Assembly: GCA_029880755.1 (NCBI GenBank)
Contig: JAOUNW010000001.1
Span: 1 to 59,346 of the forward strand
Direction: 5' to 3'
DNA: 59,346 nucleotides
Source of the DNA: Gammaproteobacteria bacterium
GTDB lineage: Bacteria > Pseudomonadota > Gammaproteobacteria > Acidiferrobacterales > SZUA-150
Of the stretch, positions 8,703-17,800 are shown piece after piece. The position numbers and the translations under genes were made by a program. Under the pieces are notes generated by a model. The model searched no databases. It had not been told where the DNA came from and saw only the letters and a program-made list of their open reading frames with translations. How positions within the stretch are numbered: position 1 is the first letter of the stretch; each line of letters opens with the position of its first letter.

Positions 8703-9272
8703 ATGTGGGTATCAAGTAAAATTATTCGTACGGCCCTGGCGGTACTGTCGCTTGGTGTTGCGACGACCAGCGCCCAGGCGGCCATGGTGAACTTCACCGT
8801 TACCGGCACAGTATTGGTGGGTGAAGAATCCGGCAGTGGGAATGACTATCTTCTGTCGGCGGGTGATACTATCACGGCGTATGGCACCTTTGATGACAGT
8901 GCCCTGGTTGGTGGCACCGGCAGTGTGCTTTTCGGTTTGGGTAGTGGTAACAGCCTGACCATCAGCGCCGGCACTGCAACCCTACTCGCTTCTATGGACC
9001 AGAACTATGATGTTGATATAGGTTTTGGCTATTTCCCACAATTAGTTTTCGACGCCGGCTTGCTGGTGGATTTTGATACCTTGATGGTCTATGGGCAAAA
9101 TGGCGCACCGGCCGATTTTGATTCCTATTTCCTGGGATTTAGCGATTTCGGCTCTATGTATGGCGAGTGGAATCCGAATGTCCAGATTACCGCAGTACCG
9201 GTTCCGGCCGCGATTTGGTTGTTGGGGTCGGGTCTATTGGGTCTTGCCGGTGTTGCCCGCCGTAGAAAGTAA
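8703..9272 (+). CDS. VPLPA-CTERM (PEP-CTERM-type) sorted surface protein
   Basis: A 189-residue exported protein. Residues 1-25 are a signal peptide ending in AQA. The C-terminus reads VPVPAAIWLLGSGLLGLAG followed by ARRRK: a VPLPA motif, one transmembrane helix and a basic tail, the tripartite signal cut by exosortases. No exosortase gene is in the window. The middle part is rich in Gly, Ser, Thr and Asp and should be beta-rich. A strong ribosome site (GGAGGAG) precedes the ATG. It follows the cysteine-rich protein gene and ends at a strong intrinsic terminator. Confidence 0.88.
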   Translation: MWVSSKIIRTALAVLSLGVATTSAQAAMVNFTVTGTVLVGEESGSGNDYLLSAGDTITAYGTFDDSALVGGTGSVLFGLGSGNSLTISAGTATLLASMDQNYDVDIGFGYFPQLVFDAGLLVDFDTLMVYGQNGAPADFDSYFLGFSDFGSMYGEWNPNVQITAVPVPAAIWLLGSGLLGLAGVARRRK

Positions 9273-9292
9273 CCTTCAGCACATAGCCTATT

Positions 9293-9325
9293 AAAAACGC
9301 CCTGCTTTTAGCAGGGCGTTTTCGT
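9293..9325 (+). terminator. Intrinsic terminator after the VPLPA-CTERM gene
   Basis: A nine-base-pair stem (ACGCCCTGC paired with GCAGGGCGT, loop TTTTA) is flanked by A- and T-runs. It ends the operon 8050-9272. Confidence 0.85.
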
Positions 9326-9598
9326 TTCGTGGCTCTCACCTTCCCCTTGTTGTTTAAATGACACCCGTCGGGGCATATCAGCCAACCCGCATTTAGTCTT
9401 GGGGCATTCTGGCTAGATTCTTGCTTACATTTCATTACTAAATATCGAAGTAACCACCGCTTATACCATTTTGGATTTAGTACGGAATATGCTGAGAAAG
9501 TACTGGCAGTTATTTATGTGTGGGCGCCACCCGTGTACTAGTATTTATTATGTATATTTCGCAAACCAGCTAAATCCTGAAACCGAGGCACTGGATCT
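9326..9598. other. Intergenic region before the binding-protein gene
   Basis: Between the terminator and the start at 9599 I see no gene, tRNA or clear promoter. The only weak signal is GAGG about ten bases before the ATG at 9599. Confidence 0.5.
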
Positions 9599-10480
9599 AT
9601 GGCCAACAAAACGCATTCGCGAGCTAAAACATTCCCCGGATGCCTGCTAGTCGTATTGTGGCTGCTGGGTGCCTCCAGTGTTGTCCAGGCGAACCCTGAG
9701 AGCGGCACGCCCAAGGCTATTCGATTCGGATCCGTCGCTATGGATACCCCCGCCGCCATGGATAAGCGCCTGACACCGCTGACAGAGTACTTAAGTAGTA
9801 CCCTAAAACGACCGGTTATCTTGAAACTGTCTCCCAGCATGCCCGACGCCATACGTCAGGTGAGCGCCGGTCAGGTGGAGCTGGCCTACCTGACCCCGGT
9901 GGCCTATCTCTCCGCCCATCAATCAGGTGCCCAGTTGATTGCCAAGACGGTCACGGCAGGTAAATCGTCTTTCCGGTTAATGATAGTGGTAGCTGACGAT
10001 AGCCCTATTAAAACCGTGGCGGATCTGGAGGGAAAGAAATTTGCCTTTGGCGATAAAGCCGCGTTGTTGCAACGAGCCGTTGTGGTGGGCGCAGGCATGC
10101 CCCTGGAAAAACTGGGGCAGTATAAATTCCTCGGACATTACGACAACATAGTCAGAGGTGTATTGGTTGGCGATTACGATGCCGGCATTCTGAAAGATAC
10201 CATGGCCTACAAATGGAAGAGCGAAGGCATCAGAATACTCTATCAGTCTCCGGAGTTGCCTCCCTACAACATTAGTGCCAGTAAGAACGTGGACAAGGCG
10301 CTGCTGATGCAACTGCAAAAACTGTTTTTGGATTTGAAACTTTCCAACCCAGAGCATCTCGCGATTATCAAGGCGCTGGATAACAATTATGATGGTTTTG
10401 CACCCACCGCCGATGCTGAATACGATGTAGTTCGCGAGTTGGTCAAACCATTTCAGCAGGGAAAAGCACCTAAGGAATAA
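9599..10480 (+). CDS. PhnD/TctC-like periplasmic phosphate/phosphonate-type binding protein
   Basis: A 293-residue solute-binding protein with a signal peptide ending near VVQA (residue 31). The core (RFGSVAMDTPAAMDKRLTPL, then QVELAYLTPVAYL and DLEGKKFAFGD) matches the PhnD-like family that binds phosphonate, phosphite or related oxyanions. No permease or ATPase gene is nearby. Instead a membrane GGDEF-EAL gene starts 24 bases downstream. I infer that it presents a ligand to that sensor rather than feeding a transporter. The weak ribosome site (GAGG, spacing ten) makes the start slightly uncertain. Confidence 0.82.
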   Translation: MANKTHSRAKTFPGCLLVVLWLLGASSVVQANPESGTPKAIRFGSVAMDTPAAMDKRLTPLTEYLSSTLKRPVILKLSPSMPDAIRQVSAGQVELAYLTPVAYLSAHQSGAQLIAKTVTAGKSSFRLMIVVADDSPIKTVADLEGKKFAFGDKAALLQRAVVVGAGMPLEKLGQYKFLGHYDNIVRGVLVGDYDAGILKDTMAYKWKSEGIRILYQSPELPPYNISASKNVDKALLMQLQKLFLDLKLSNPEHLAIIKALDNNYDGFAPTADAEYDVVRELVKPFQQGKAPKE

Positions 10481-10504
10481 AGCCGAGGGGCTGGGTAAGA
10501 AGTT

Positions 10505-13315
10505 ATGAAAGAAAACAAAAACAAATCAGATAAATGGAAGCCGACGCGCCGCCTTCGTACCCAGGTCACGATGGTTTTTGTCGCTCTTACAGTCGCTACG
10601 GTGTGTGTGGTGACATTTAATGCCGCCAATCATGAATCCCAACGTATTACGGCGAACATTCTACAATCGGCCCAGGAGTTGGCGGGTAACCTGGCCACTA
10701 CCGGTGCTGATTATCTGTTGGAACGAGACTATGCCTCTATAGAAAAATTGTTATTGCGTACCGGCCGTTTCCCCGGTGTTGCCGAGATTCAGATTGCTGA
10801 CGAAACAGGCAAGATACTCGGAGATATATATCGAGGTGTCGACAATGAAATCAGTGCCCGTTACCGTCAGCCAGCACTGGTTGTGCCATCGCAACCAGAA
10901 CAATGGCAAGTTATGCAAGGTGAAAGTCTGGTTGTCTGGAGGCCTGTTGAGCTGGGACATTTAATCGGCTGGGTGCGCGTAGTTTATGACCTGAAGGTGA
11001 TTGATGAAGTTAATAAGCAAATCTGGCGCGACAGCATTTTACTTATGTTTCTATTATTGGCGACCACAGTTGCGCTCTTAATTATTATGTTGCGGCGGCC
11101 GTTACGAGCCATAGAGCAATACACGGAGTTTGCCAACAGTCTGGACAGTACTCAGGGAAAAGAAATGCCGGTGGAATCCAGTTCCATAGAGCTGAGTAAC
11201 CTGGGTAATGCCTTGAATCACGCCTCAAAACGTTTAAGCACCCAAACAGAGGCTATTGTAAAAGCCATGAACGAGTTGGAGCGGGTCGCCGCCCTGCCAG
11301 AATATAATCCTAATATGAGTATATCGTTGGATGCCAGAGGTCTGGTGACTTATTCTAATCCTAGTGCCGATAGAATGTTGAAAGAAGACGGCAACCAGGC
11401 GCAGCATATTTTTTCTTACTTGCCTGACAATATCGATGCGCTGCGAAAAGAGTGTCTCAGCGCCAACAAGTCCAAAACAGGGGTAGAGGTTAACGCCTTT
11501 GGCCGAACATTGTTATGGACCTTCGCGCCAGTGGAGGACCAGCAAGTGCTACATTGTTATGCCACAGACATAACAAAGCGCAGAAAGGCGGAACAGGCAC
11601 GCAAAGAAAGTGAAGATCAGTATCGGCTTCTGTTCGATTCGGCTAACGACGCCATATTGTTGTTAAGGAAAGGAAAGTGTATCGATTGCAATCGTATGGC
11701 CTCAATCCTGTTAGGTCTGCCGCGTGACTATATTCTTAATCAGCCGCTCACAAAATTTGCACCACCCCATCAGCCCGGAGGAAAAAACTCAGAACGCCTG
11801 TATGCGGAGCGTCTTGATGAGGCTCTTGCCGGCGAACCCCAGTCATTTGAGTGGCAATGTATAAACGCCAAGAGAAAACAATTCTATTCAGAAGTCAGTT
11901 TGAATCATTTTGAGGTAGGAGGGGAAACCTGGGTACTGGCAATCGTGCGTGATATTACCGAGCGCAAGACTGCTGAAGAGAAACTGTTGCATCAAGCCAA
12001 TTATGACTCACTCACTGAATTGCCCAATCGCATGCTGGCGCTGGATCGCCTGTCGCAGGCCGTTAAACAGGCACACCGGTTGAAACGTAACATGGCGTTA
12101 ATGTTTATTGATGTCGACCAATTTAAAAAGGTGAATGACTCGCTAGGTCATACCGCCGGCGATCAACTGCTTATTGAAGTGGGACAACGTTTGCAGGTGT
12201 GTGTTCGCGAAGGTGATACCGTTGCACGCCTTGGGGGTGATGAGTTTCTCATTATCCTGAATAATCTCAACGATGTTATTGAAGCAGAAGTTGTGGCCGA
12301 ACGCATGTTGTCCGAACTGGCCAGGCCCTACCTGCTGCAATCCCAGGAACTCTATTTAAGCGCCAGCATAGGGATTACCGGTTATCCCTACGACAGCCAC
12401 AGCCCAACAATTTTATTGCGTAATGCTGATGCTGCCATGTATCAGGCCAAGGAGTCGGGAAGGAATACGTATCGTTTTTATACACCGGAGATGAACCAGC
12501 GGGCCAAGGTCCGGCTGGAGATGGAGAGTCGTTTGCGCAAAGCTATCGAGCGCAATGAACTGTCGTTGAATTATCAGGCCCAGATCGATATCAGCCAGGA
12601 ACGCGTTATCGGCGCTGAGGCCTTGTTGCGCTGGCACAATCCAGAACTGGGTTTTGTGCCGCCTGACCAATTTATCCATTTGGCGGAAGACATCGGTCTG
12701 ATGCCGCAGATAGGTGAGTGGGTGTTGCGCCAAGCATGCCAGGACGCCCTGGTTTGGCGCCAGAAATTTCAGCTGCCATTGCGGGTGGCTGTAAACGTGT
12801 CACCAACACAATTTCGCGGTAACGCTCTGGTGGAAACTGTACGCGCTGTCATGGAAGAGTATCATTTGCCTACCGACTTGCTGGAAATTGAATTAACCGA
12901 GAGCCTGCTGGTAGAAGATGCGCCGGATACCGCCGCCACTCTGCAGGCACTAAAACAAATGGGTATCTGTCTGGCCCTTGACGACTTTGGCACAGGTTAT
13001 TCATCTCTCAGTTATCTCAAGAAGTACCCCTTTGATGTGTTAAAAATAGACCGTTCCTTTATCAATTCTGTTATGACCCACCCCGATGATGCCGCATTGT
13101 GCCAGGCTATTATCGCGATGGCCGCTAGCCTCAATCTATCGGTAGTGGGAGAGGGTGTGGAAACCGAAGACCAACTGTCGTTCCTGCGCCGCTATGGCGC
13201 CCAGATTGCCCAAGGCTACTATTACAGTAAACCCTTGCCTATGACCGAATTTGAGACCTTCCTATTGGTGTGGAATACCAAACGCCAGGGTAAACGTGTG
13301 CCCACGCTGTCCTGA
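10505..13315 (+). CDS. Membrane GGDEF-EAL cyclic-di-GMP enzyme with PAS domains
   Basis: A 936-residue inner-membrane protein. Order of parts: helix at about 22-42, periplasmic domain of about 130 residues, second helix at about 177-196, HAMP-like segment, two PAS-like domains (about 260-360 and 375-490), GGDEF with motif RLGGDEF near 575, and EAL with EALLRW near 703. The inhibitory site RxxD (REGD) lies five residues before GGDEF. The EAL residues look complete (EALLRW, NVSPTQF, ELTESLL, DDFGTGYS, KIDRSF, EGVET). Both synthesis and breakdown of cyclic-di-GMP are therefore possible. It is cotranscribed with the binding protein, a likely ligand-delivery partner for its periplasmic domain. Confidence 0.92.
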   Translation: MKENKNKSDKWKPTRRLRTQVTMVFVALTVATVCVVTFNAANHESQRITANILQSAQELAGNLATTGADYLLERDYASIEKLLLRTGRFPGVAEIQIADETGKILGDIYRGVDNEISARYRQPALVVPSQPEQWQVMQGESLVVWRPVELGHLIGWVRVVYDLKVIDEVNKQIWRDSILLMFLLLATTVALLIIMLRRPLRAIEQYTEFANSLDSTQGKEMPVESSSIELSNLGNALNHASKRLSTQTEAIVKAMNELERVAALPEYNPNMSISLDARGLVTYSNPSADRMLKEDGNQAQHIFSYLPDNIDALRKECLSANKSKTGVEVNAFGRTLLWTFAPVEDQQVLHCYATDITKRRKAEQARKESEDQYRLLFDSANDAILLLRKGKCIDCNRMASILLGLPRDYILNQPLTKFAPPHQPGGKNSERLYAERLDEALAGEPQSFEWQCINAKRKQFYSEVSLNHFEVGGETWVLAIVRDITERKTAEEKLLHQANYDSLTELPNRMLALDRLSQAVKQAHRLKRNMALMFIDVDQFKKVNDSLGHTAGDQLLIEVGQRLQVCVREGDTVARLGGDEFLIILNNLNDVIEAEVVAERMLSELARPYLLQSQELYLSASIGITGYPYDSHSPTILLRNADAAMYQAKESGRNTYRFYTPEMNQRAKVRLEMESRLRKAIERNELSLNYQAQIDISQERVIGAEALLRWHNPELGFVPPDQFIHLAEDIGLMPQIGEWVLRQACQDALVWRQKFQLPLRVAVNVSPTQFRGNALVETVRAVMEEYHLPTDLLEIELTESLLVEDAPDTAATLQALKQMGICLALDDFGTGYSSLSYLKKYPFDVLKIDRSFINSVMTHPDDAALCQAIIAMAASLNLSVVGEGVETEDQLSFLRRYGAQIAQGYYYSKPLPMTEFETFLLVWNTKRQGKRVPTLS

Positions 13316-13346
13316 CAACAACCTCTCAGATTGCGATGTAGTTTTA

Positions 13347-13388
13347 TTGATCCCTATCAATGCCCGCGCCGGGGGATTGGCGTATATA
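13347..13388 (+). promoter_or_regulatory. FNR/ANR-type class II promoter
   Basis: TTGATCCCTATCAA at 13347-13360 is a perfect FNR box (TTGAT-N4-ATCAA). A -10 element TATATA lies at 13383-13388, putting the start near 13395 and the box centre at about -41.5, the class II activation position. The transcript would have a leader of about 100 bases before the zinc-ribbon gene at 13496. This implies induction under low oxygen. Confidence 0.75.
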
Positions 13389-13495
13389 TAAACACAAATT
13401 AGCTAACCAAATTATTCGTTACAGGGTTCGGCTACGTTAGCCGATGGAGTGGTGACCGAGCCTATGGCCGACCCCTTGCAAAGGAGGTGATACCT

Positions 13496-14101
13496 ATGGC
13501 AAGTGTTACCGACAAAACTGCTGGCATCGAGAAAGCCAAGACCAGTGCGCCACCACCACAGGCCCGGCTAAAAAATGACGATATCCACTCGCTGCTACCC
13601 GGTCCTGAACAACAAAAGGCCGAGTTGGCTGCCTACGAGAGATTGCGCCAGGAATTCACGAATCGCCTGGCCGAGGTACGCGAAAGTATTAACCGGGAGA
13701 CTCTGAAGCAGATCGCTGACAGGGCCACCCAGGCACTCAAGGCCACCGGCAGTTACACTGCCGAGATCATGGAAAAGGCCGGGCGAACCCTGCAAAAAGA
13801 TATTGCCAGCGCTTCCATCCGGCTGGGTGAGCAATGGCATAAGTTCTCGGATAAAACCGCGGATGTCTTTGAAGTGTGGCATGACCGGGGCAACGTGTTT
13901 CTGGGGCATGCGGCAAAAGCCGTAGGCGAGTGGCTGGAGGACGTGGGTGAAAAGGGCGAACATCCCACTTACCACACGGGAGACATGGCCATGGGTGGTA
14001 CTTTTGAGTGCCGCGCCTGCGGTGAGCGCATACAGCTCAACGTGGCCGGCCACCTGCCGCCATGCCCCAGTTGCTATAAAACCAAGTTCCGGCGACTCTG
14101 A
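13496..14101 (+). CDS. YbeL-like (DUF1451) zinc-ribbon protein
   Basis: A 201-residue soluble protein. The start at 13496 is set by a near-perfect ribosome site (AAGGAGGTGA) ending six bases upstream; an in-frame GTG at 13487 overlaps that site and is rejected. Residues 40-150 are mostly amphipathic helix. The C-terminus has a zinc ribbon, CRACGERIQLN then CPSCYKTKF. This is the DUF1451/YbeL arrangement, whose function is unknown. The leader carries an FNR box, so it is probably made under oxygen limitation. An intrinsic terminator follows. Confidence 0.8.
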   Translation: MASVTDKTAGIEKAKTSAPPPQARLKNDDIHSLLPGPEQQKAELAAYERLRQEFTNRLAEVRESINRETLKQIADRATQALKATGSYTAEIMEKAGRTLQKDIASASIRLGEQWHKFSDKTADVFEVWHDRGNVFLGHAAKAVGEWLEDVGEKGEHPTYHTGDMAMGGTFECRACGERIQLNVAGHLPPCPSCYKTKFRRL

Positions 14102-14157
14102 CGAGAGAGTTCTCCTCCTCGCAGGCTTTCCCCTTGTTATTCCATTGGAGCCTGCCA

Positions 14158-14191
14158 AAAACGGGGTGTCCCCTACGCCCCGGTTTTTTTT
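14158..14191 (+). terminator. Intrinsic terminator after the DUF1451 gene
   Basis: A GC-rich hairpin (CGGGG paired with CCCCG) is followed by eight T residues, about 60 bases after the stop codon. Confidence 0.8.
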
Positions 14192-14273
14192 GCCTGCATT
14201 ACGGCATTCCTTTACTTACCCAAAAACCTTCTATAATAATTCATAGAGAATAAGCTTATTGTAAGAGGAAAAT

Positions 14274-14456
14274 ATGGCCAAAATGATCTGCCAGGCTTGC
14301 AGCCAACCCACCAGCACAAACTGGGGTGAGAAGGATCGCGTGCTTTGTTCCGACTGTTATTGGTCAGCGGAGCAGAATATTTACGAACAAAAGAGCGACA
14401 ATACCAGCCAGGAAAACGCTGGCCCCACCAACACTGAAAACAACACCAGCAACTAA
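14274..14456 (+). CDS. Small zinc-ribbon protein
   Basis: A 60-residue protein with two CxxC pairs, CQAC at residues 6-9 and CSDC near 26-29, spaced as in a rubredoxin-like zinc knuckle. The C-terminal half is polar and rich in Asn, Ser and Glu, probably disordered. An AAGAGGAAA ribosome site lies just upstream of the ATG, and the gene stands after a terminator, so it should have its own promoter. No function is known to me. Its closeness to another zinc-ribbon gene may be chance. Confidence 0.65.
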   Translation: MAKMICQACSQPTSTNWGEKDRVLCSDCYWSAEQNIYEQKSDNTSQENAGPTNTENNTSN

Positions 14457-14595
14457 GCGTCATTCGCCTTCTTAAGGAAATCATGGCGCAACGGCGATTT
14501 TATTGCGCCCTATGAACCCATCTCCGATACGATCTCTATTATTATTTTGCTCCCCGTCGTCACCGGTAAAGGTAGTTGCCGGAATCCTTCTATGT

Positions 14596-14621
14596 GGCGG
14601 ATTTGCTAATAACAATCCGCC
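14596..14621. repeat. Eight-base-pair hairpin between convergent genes
   Basis: GGCGGATT pairs with AATCCGCC across a ten-base loop. It lies just past the 3' end of the outer-membrane gene and lacks a clear T-run, so it may be a weak terminator. Confidence 0.35.
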
Positions 14622-14646
14622 TAGCGCGCCCTATCCCGCGTATCAA

Positions 14647-15441
14647 TTAAAAATATTTGCTTAAGCCAATCGACAAAATGGTAAAAGTCTCTTTCGTGGA
14701 CATGTTCTCGCCCGTAGTTAATGCTTCGTCTTCAAATTCATACAGATTGACTTTGAATGCTACATTATAGGTTGATGATTCCGAAAAACTGTCGCTCCAG
14801 GTAATGCCCAAACTTATCCCGGAAGTTGTGCCTTCCGTTTTTGCGCTAAATGTCTTAATTGTATTTGTACCGGGGTCATATTCCGCGCCAGTAAATGATA
14901 CCTCACCATCCATATCCGCATAGGCAGCGGAATAACTCAATGCGCCGGAATCGCCAAAACGCTGGGTGTAACTGGCACCGACATAAAATCCGCTGTCCTT
15001 GAATTCAACATCCTGCGCGCGGGGAGCGTTATCTCCTGTGAAATCAGGATCAAGGACCGTGTCTAGTTTGGCATTCAGCGTTGCCAGTTTGTAACCCGCA
15101 AACACATTAAGAGAACTCGTCGCTAAAAAGCCCACGGTAAAATTGGTATCTGTGCGGCCCATATTAATAAACTGAGCCTCGTTGGCGCTAATGGTAAGTT
15201 CCTGATGGTCTTTGGTCGAGATATCATGCTCCACGCTCATATAAAAATTGTCTTTAAAGGCAGTAAAATTAAGCGAATTGGATACAAACAAGGGGCTGAA
15301 TGAAATGTTTGCTATCTCAAAATCCACGGTCTGATACTTCACGCCGGCTCCACCACTAAATCCCCAATTTTCCGCATAACTATTGCCTGCCAAGGCAAAA
15401 AGAAGTACGAAAAGAAAACATATTTTTTTATTATGTAGCAT
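14647..15441 (-). CDS. Predicted outer-membrane beta-barrel protein
   Basis: A 264-residue protein with a signal peptide (residues 1-23, ending SYA). The mature part alternates polar and hydrophobic residues in short strands (WGFSGGAGVKYQTVDFEI, YNVAFKVNLYEF) and ends in Phe (SKYF), the usual last residue of proteins folded by the BAM machinery. I estimate 10-12 strands from the pattern only. It resembles uncharacterised porin-like or OmpW/OprF-type barrels but no family is assigned. A ribosome site (AAGGAGAA) precedes the ATG. It stands alone. Confidence 0.7.
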   Translation of the reverse strand: MLHNKKICFLFVLLFALAGNSYAENWGFSGGAGVKYQTVDFEIANISFSPLFVSNSLNFTAFKDNFYMSVEHDISTKDHQELTISANEAQFINMGRTDTNFTVGFLATSSLNVFAGYKLATLNAKLDTVLDPDFTGDNAPRAQDVEFKDSGFYVGASYTQRFGDSGALSYSAAYADMDGEVSFTGAEYDPGTNTIKTFSAKTEGTTSGISLGITWSDSFSESSTYNVAFKVNLYEFEDEALTTGENMSTKETFTILSIGLSKYF

Positions 15442-15827
15442 CTTATTCTCCTTTTAAATTCTGGAAATACCTATATTAATGACAATGAGGCAACGATATT
15501 ACCCGGCAAAATAGTACAGCATTCTCCAGTGACTCCCAACGTAATTATCCCTTTCCCATCTCCCAGTCAATTCACTTTAAATACCTTCTTCGTTATTTGC
15601 TGGTGGGTAAAAAAAAGGCGGGGCGGACTGTTTTTAGCAAATACACCGGACGCGCACCCATTGGATGAGGTCTGCCCAAACCGCCAACAAATACCGGCTC
15701 ATCCCTGCGAACGAGGCTGGGCTAATAGAGCGCAGCGGGAACGCAACATGAGGTAAAGCAAGTAAGTGCTGACTTGCAAGCAGGGTAATGTGTAATATGG
15801 ACAAAAAGGTAATCGTTATTCTGGTAT
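15442..15827. other. 386-base intergenic region before the sulfur transporter
   Basis: No credible gene is seen; a 75-codon open frame at 15529 lacks a domain or ribosome site. An imperfect inverted repeat (GCAAGT and ACTTGC separated by eight bases, near 15758-15777) sits about 50 bases before the transporter gene and could be an operator. Confidence 0.4.
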
Positions 15828-16850
15828 ATGAATGAAATCAATACCTGGTTAGTCGGTGGCGGTTTGGCGGTCGGCGCCATGTTTGCGATGGTGTTGCATC
15901 GATTTCGTTTTTGTCTGGTTGCGGGCGTCAGTAATTTTATGCTCATCCGAGATTCCCGTCAGATACTGGCTTTTGCGTCAGCATGGTTAGTGGCGATTGC
16001 CGGTACTCAGCTGCTGGAAATCACGGGAATTGTTGCCGTTGCTGATTCAGCCTATCGTGATCCGACGATGGATTGGTTGGGGGCGTCTATCGGCGGTTTC
16101 GTTTTTGGGCTGGGCGCCGCTTTGGCCGGTGGCTGTGCGGCACGAACACTCGTTAGAGCCATGGAGGGCAGTGCTCACTCCTTGATTGCGCTTATTTCAT
16201 TCGCGCTGGTGTCTGCCGTTACCCAATTCGGTTTCCTGGAGCCCTTTCGCGTCAAGTTGACCCAGGAGACATCCATTGCATTATTGGCGGATGCGGGTAT
16301 TGCTTCGCTTTTGTCATTACCGTCCTGGCTGGTTCTGGGGTTGGTGGTCACGGGTTTATTATTCTTTATTTACAAAATTGGCGATGGCCGTCCTGATAAA
16401 CCCCTGCTGATAGCTGGTGGCATCGTGGGTGGCCTGGTAGTTTTCAGCTGGTATATTACTGGTGTTTTGGCGCAGGACGAACTTATGGTCGAAAGACCAT
16501 CAGCAATGACCCTGTCCGGGCCGCTGGCACGCTTTGGTTATATGCTAATCTCCGGACAGTTACCGGCTTTATCTTTTACGACGTCATTTGTTATAGGTAC
16601 GGCCGTTGTTTCATTGTTGTTGGCTCTAGTGACCCGCCAATTCAGGATTACCGCGCCTGCAAAGGGCATGGCGAAAATGGCGCTGCTCGGTGGTGCATTA
16701 ATGGGCTTCGGCGCTATTACGGCATATGGGTGTAACATCGGCCAGGGGCTAAGCGGTATCTCGACGCTTTCGTTGGAATCACTCATTGCTGTGGTTTCCA
16801 TGATTGCAGGGATTTGTGTTGTGACCAGATTGATGGAAAAGTATGCCTGA
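15828..16850 (+). CDS. YeeE/YedE-family sulfur (thiosulfate-type) transporter
   Basis: A 340-residue membrane protein with about nine to ten helices. It carries the paired cysteine signatures of the YeeE/YedE (TsuA) family: GGCAARTLVRAMEGS near residue 100 and AYGCNIGQGLSG near 297. In characterised members these conserved cysteines relay thiosulfate across the inner membrane. TsuB/SirA-like partner genes are not adjacent. A role in importing thiosulfate or another sulfur compound fits the soe, tusE and dsrE genes of the window, but the substrate is inference. Confidence 0.82.
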   Translation: MNEINTWLVGGGLAVGAMFAMVLHRFRFCLVAGVSNFMLIRDSRQILAFASAWLVAIAGTQLLEITGIVAVADSAYRDPTMDWLGASIGGFVFGLGAALAGGCAARTLVRAMEGSAHSLIALISFALVSAVTQFGFLEPFRVKLTQETSIALLADAGIASLLSLPSWLVLGLVVTGLLFFIYKIGDGRPDKPLLIAGGIVGGLVVFSWYITGVLAQDELMVERPSAMTLSGPLARFGYMLISGQLPALSFTTSFVIGTAVVSLLLALVTRQFRITAPAKGMAKMALLGGALMGFGAITAYGCNIGQGLSGISTLSLESLIAVVSMIAGICVVTRLMEKYA

Positions 16851-16989
16851 TTGAAAATCTGGGTCAAATGCCGATTTCTTATAATATTGGAGTAATAAAC
16901 AGGAGATAGAAGAATTATAATCTCAATGGCGCATCTATGATGCGCCCATAAATCCCATCCAAATAGTTTAATGCTAGCATCTCGTTGTG

Positions 16990-17724
16990 TTACTCGTATT
17001 TTAACCGATTAAATGCCTCAAGGCGCCAAGGCCTTAGGGCCACAAACAGTCCAAGATTCTTTCTTTTTTTGCCAGGTTTATCACAGTCATTGCGGTGGAT
17101 GTTGGCGAACTCTTTGATCAGGGCCTCGATTTTTTGTAGCAGCAACTCCTGAGAAGCATTGGTCAACATTCCGCTGCTAAAGCTTCGGAGTTCACCAGCG
17201 TGCACAAATTCCGATGACAGAAATTCGTTGAGTGCCTTTTTTTGGAAAAATTGCTCAATGGGTCCATTGGCAAGCCAGCGAAAGTCTTCTTTTATTTTCA
17301 GCTTAATCCGGTTTCCAGGTAACAGATCGATCAGCCCTAGCTTGTCCAAACGCGCTAGGCAGCGGATTGCTTCCGCTTCGGATATGGCATACAGCGCAAG
17401 GATTTCCTGAAAACTCAAATGGTCACGCACACACGCCGCAACTAAAAGCAGCTTGATGTCTGAAACGAGTTCCTGCTCCTGGTCCCATGTTAAGTAAGAA
17501 ATTCGGTGCAGCTCTGCTTCGTGTAAATGCATCAGGTCGAGCAAATCCATGTCGATCAGTGCACAAATCTTATCTATTCGGTCTAGAGTAAAGCGACGCC
17601 TGGCGAACATATCTTTGATGTTAGCCTCACTCAGTTTGAGATGGTCGGCGATATTGGCATAGGTTACATGACGGGCTCGCAGGGCGCGCTTGAGGACATC
17701 AATAAGTACCGTGCTGGCAGCCAA
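16990..17724 (-). CDS. Helix-turn-helix transcriptional regulator (Cro/C1-like)
   Basis: A 244-residue regulator. Residues 10-65 form a Cro/C1-type HTH (LRARHVTYANIADHLKLSEA then KDMFARRRFTLDRIDKIC). A second winged-helix-like region follows at about 95-150 (LSFQEILALYAISEAEAIRC). The C-terminal domain (QELLLQKIEALIKEFA ... GLFVALRPW) recurs in a family of uncharacterised gammaproteobacterial regulators. The gene is divergent from the 17881-19013 pair. The AT-rich space between holds repeated AGTA/TACT half-sites, so it may control that pair and itself. Confidence 0.8.
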   Translation of the reverse strand: MAASTVLIDVLKRALRARHVTYANIADHLKLSEANIKDMFARRRFTLDRIDKICALIDMDLLDLMHLHEAELHRISYLTWDQEQELVSDIKLLLVAACVRDHLSFQEILALYAISEAEAIRCLARLDKLGLIDLLPGNRIKLKIKEDFRWLANGPIEQFFQKKALNEFLSSEFVHAGELRSFSSGMLTNASQELLLQKIEALIKEFANIHRNDCDKPGKKRKNLGLFVALRPWRLEAFNRLKYE

Positions 17725-17800
17725 CGCCCTTCTCCAATAATGTCGTAAAAGTACAATATCATTATACTATTAGTCGATTATTATTCAACCATTTTTATAA

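Noticed and set aside
15529..15756. Open frame of 75 codons before the YeeE/YedE gene
   Set aside because: No domain, no ribosome site, low-complexity start.
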